Below are positions 62,512-64,000 of a stretch of DNA of 64,000 nt, one piece after another. Under the pieces are notes generated by a model. The model was not told the DNA's origin. It worked only from the letters and a program-made list of their open reading frames with translations, and ran no database searches. Every line of letters begins with the position of its first letter. Position 1 is the stretch's first letter. Both the position numbers and the translations under genes were made by a program. The stretch is from the NCBI GenBank assembly GCA_021773835.1, contig JAJFJQ010000059.1, positions 101,947-165,946 of the forward strand, read 5' to 3'. Source of the DNA: Gammaproteobacteria bacterium (GTDB lineage: Bacteria; Pseudomonadota; Gammaproteobacteria; Ga0077536).

Positions 62512-63009
62512 CTATTCCTTGATGAACTGCTGGCACATCGCCATAAAGCCTTCAAAGTACTCTCCGATTTTTCCTGACGTGAGCACGGAAACCATATCCT
62601 CGTGCGCATGGAAGCAGCGCACCTTGAACAACCACCTGTCTTCTGCCCGGATGTAGTCGTCCTCGTACCAGCCATGGATGTTGTTATAGATGGCTTCTTT
62701 TCGGAGCATAAACTCGTTGAGTTCGGCTCGGCTCGTCGCTGTGTCACCATCAATGTCTACGGCGATATTTGTAATGACGTGATGCAGCCCCGGCACGGTC
62801 TTATGGATGCCTTCGGCGAAGATCCGAATCTCTTCGTGACCTTGAACGACCATGGACAGCTCGGGAATTGTGAATATTCCATCTTCTGTGAATAGATTCA
62901 CCAAGTCTTGGCCACCGTTCTTCGGATAGTCCAAGGCCAAAGCGTACCGCGCGAGAAGATCTTGGATCATCGTTATATCGGCGGCTTTCTGAATGTAGTT
63001 TTCGTCCAA
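62512..63009 (-). CDS. SnoaL-like/NTF2-fold protein (cassette gene)
   Basis: This ~165-residue SnoaL_4-type protein (ITMIQDLLARYALALDY, NLFTEDGIFTIPEL, GLHHVITNIAVDIDGDTATSRAELNEFML) uses TTG 63009 as start, after ggggagacgaagaca. A longer frame (to 63183) would run through the attC at 63042-63152, so it is rejected. The family includes ring-dioxygenase-like and dehydratase-like enzymes. It is a complete one-gene cassette between two attC sites. Confidence 0.85.
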   Translation of the reverse strand: MDENYIQKAADITMIQDLLARYALALDYPKNGGQDLVNLFTEDGIFTIPELSMVVQGHEEIRIFAEGIHKTVPGLHHVITNIAVDIDGDTATSRAELNEFMLRKEAIYNNIHGWYEDDYIRAEDRWLFKVRCFHAHEDMVSVLTSGKIGEYFEGFMAMCQQFIKE

Positions 63010-63041
63010 TGTCTTCGTCTCCCCAGGAACTACCAAATGCT

Positions 63042-63152
63042 GCCTAACGCCCAATTGAGCCGCGGTTTTGGAGTGAAGCTTTTTGAAACAAAATGCGCAG
63101 CATTTCAAAAAGCGTAACGGAGAAACCGTCGGACTCCAATTGATTGTTAGGC
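63042..63152 (-). other. attC recombination site
   Basis: gcctaac (63042-63048) and gttaggc (63146-63152) bound a 111-bp imperfect palindrome: cccaattgag pairs with ctccaattga, and a ctttttgaaa / tttcaaaaag stem lies at the tip. On the minus strand it ends in gggcgttaggc. It is 3' of the lipoprotein gene at 63212. Confidence 0.92.
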
Positions 63153-63211
63153 AGACGACGGACGCGAATGCCATTTTTACCATTACGTAACACAGTGTTA
63201 TTCACTCATAG

Positions 63212-63646
63212 TCACGGGTTAATCGAAACTGATTCCCGCGAAGCGATATCACAAATAGAAAGGAATTTATTGTATGCAGCTTCCTCGATTTTCTTATACT
63301 GAACATAGTTAAAGCAAAGCTGCGCGCTATCTTTTCGGCGAGCGACGCTAATGCGCGCTAATGTGGAATCATAGTCGTACTGGAATTTCATGACGCGCGT
63401 TCCGTCGCAAATTGGTTGCTTCCCGATAACTGACCAAGTCGTTTTCCAATTACCTTGTTGAGACGCTACGAATTCGTAAGCCGTAAGAAATGAATCTCCT
63501 TCGAGTAAGATTGTATGACTAGAGTCGGACTTATCGAAGCACATCGCTCGTTCAGCTTCTTCAAGTCTCGACAAATCCAATTTGCTAGTGCCGCATCCGG
63601 AAATCGAAACACTTACTACTAGTACGGCTCCTATGGCGCGCATCAT
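63212..63646 (-). CDS. Putative lipoprotein of unknown function (cassette gene)
   Basis: The 144-residue protein has a lipoprotein signal (RAIGAVLVVSVSISGCG, modified C18). The rest is an unrecognised beta-rich domain with cysteines (MCFDKSDSSH, QPICDG, QLCFNYVQYKKIEEAAYNKFLSICD). It lies between the attC sites at 63042 and 63659, so it is a one-gene cassette. Start ATG 63646 or the next ATG. Confidence 0.68.
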   Translation of the reverse strand: MMRAIGAVLVVSVSISGCGTSKLDLSRLEEAERAMCFDKSDSSHTILLEGDSFLTAYEFVASQQGNWKTTWSVIGKQPICDGTRVMKFQYDYDSTLARISVARRKDSAQLCFNYVQYKKIEEAAYNKFLSICDIASRESVSINP

Positions 63647-63658
63647 TTGGAATCGTAT

Positions 63659-63755
63659 GCCTAACGTTGGGATAACCTGCCCGTTACGGCGGGGTTTTTA
63701 TATGCTAGAAAGCGCAGCTGCATATAAAAAGCTTGCTGTAACGGGTCAGTGTTGA
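63659..63755 (-). other. attC recombination site
   Basis: The R' core gcctaac is at 63659-63665. gataacctgcccgttacgg pairs with ctgtaacgggtcagtgttgat, closing near 63755. The tip stem is tttttatatgc/gcatataaaaa. The left core is exact and the right core is diverged, as at 60618-60713, with which it shares arm sequences. Confidence 0.85.
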
Positions 63756-64000
63756 TCCCTTTGTATGATTCATTTCCAAGCCCGCAGCGAATAAGGTGGG
63801 CCCGTAACCTGTAACAGCAGGTTACCAATCCAGTAGCCCGATTGATCCACGGTAACAGCATTGCTGATCCCGATAACAAGCGTGCGGCACTGGGTTGATT
63901 CATCAGTTATCTCGAACAGTCGAATGGGCCCATGAGCCCGAATTTAGCAAGGGCGAGGTCTTCAAACAATGACTAAACCAAGAGACAACACTGTCAATAT

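Larger units (their letters stand above)
60618..64000 (-). mobile_element. Integron gene-cassette array (no integrase in window)
   Basis: Clear attC sites at 60618, 62402, 63042 and 63659 alternate with single minus-strand genes: formyltransferase-like, TPR, SnoaL-like and lipoprotein. Degenerate attC-like elements extend the pattern left to about 56.5 kb. All cassettes face the same way. Their cores lie at the 3' ends in minus orientation, so an attI and intI would be right of 64000. With none visible it may be a CALIN (cassette cluster lacking integrase). Beyond 63756 no supported gene is seen up to the end. Confidence 0.8.

Noticed and set aside
62512..63183. Long 223-residue version of the SnoaL-like gene
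   Set aside because: Its extra N-terminus is translated from the attC site. The shorter start at 63009 is preceded by a ribosome-binding site.
63661..63903. 80-residue minus-strand ORF at the right end
   Set aside because: It ends inside the attC core (63659-63665) and spans the whole site, and it has no clear RBS. It is most likely read-through of the repeat. The true cassette gene, if any, lies further right.
1..64000. CRISPR arrays, tRNA/rRNA genes, prophage or complete IS elements
   Set aside because: No regularly spaced identical repeats, tRNA cloverleaf sequences, phage structural genes or transposase ORFs were noticed on reading. Short repeats found are REP-like or attC-like. A computed search (tRNAscan, ISfinder) was not possible.

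Overview
The window is bacterial chromosome, gene-dense and moderately GC-rich. It has short intergenic gaps, Shine-Dalgarno starts and many GTG/TTG starts. The gene families (TonB-dependent receptor, TRAP transporter, SelD fused to an NADH-dehydrogenase-like domain, integron attC sites, lipoproteins) point to a Gram-negative proteobacterium. A free-living, probably marine or host-associated gammaproteobacterium with broad catabolism is the best guess. No rRNA or tRNA was seen to fix the taxonomy.

Positions 1-34 kb are a catabolic region. A leftward operon (LLM flavin oxidoreductase, FAH-family hydrolase, VOC dioxygenase-like protein, FAD hydroxylase cut by the window edge) resembles aromatic ring hydroxylation, cleavage and hydrolysis. 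It is followed by an amidase/alpha-beta hydrolase pair, argC and two more FAD monooxygenases. One of these carries a C-terminal cytochrome b5 domain. A sarcosine/dimethylglycine dehydrogenase-like protein is divergent from a HyuA-HyuB hydantoinase pair, which suggests N-methylated amide or hydantoin turnover. Further right are a fourth FAD monooxygenase, a PhyH dioxygenase, three GSTs, a GFA protein, nucleoside and TauE-type transporters, a large zinc-ribbon/cyclase/ATPase/TPR regulator, an ACMSD-like amidohydrolase, a second LLM enzyme and the SelD fusion.

Positions 35-53.7 kb hold a complete thiamine salvage operon: TPP riboswitch, TonB receptor, YkoF-like thiamine-binding protein, PnuT-like permease and thiamine-kinase-like protein. 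A DctPQM TRAP transporter follows, then a block of REP-like repeats. After these come a lipoprotein/amidase pair, a class V aminotransferase, several methyltransferases, an alpha/beta hydrolase, TerC, a Ycf46-like AAA ATPase, a zinc-ribbon membrane protein and a SnoaL-like protein.

Positions 53.8-64 kb are accessory. They begin with a truncated LLM gene fragment and continue with small, mostly unrecognised genes that are all on the minus strand. Three strong integron attC recombination sites (62402-62499, 63042-63152, 63659-63755), a fourth good one (60618-60713) and several degenerate relatives separate these genes. This is a gene-cassette array with no integrase in the window. The orientation of the sites predicts attI/intI, if present, to the right of position 64000. 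No CRISPR array, prophage or complete insertion sequence was found.
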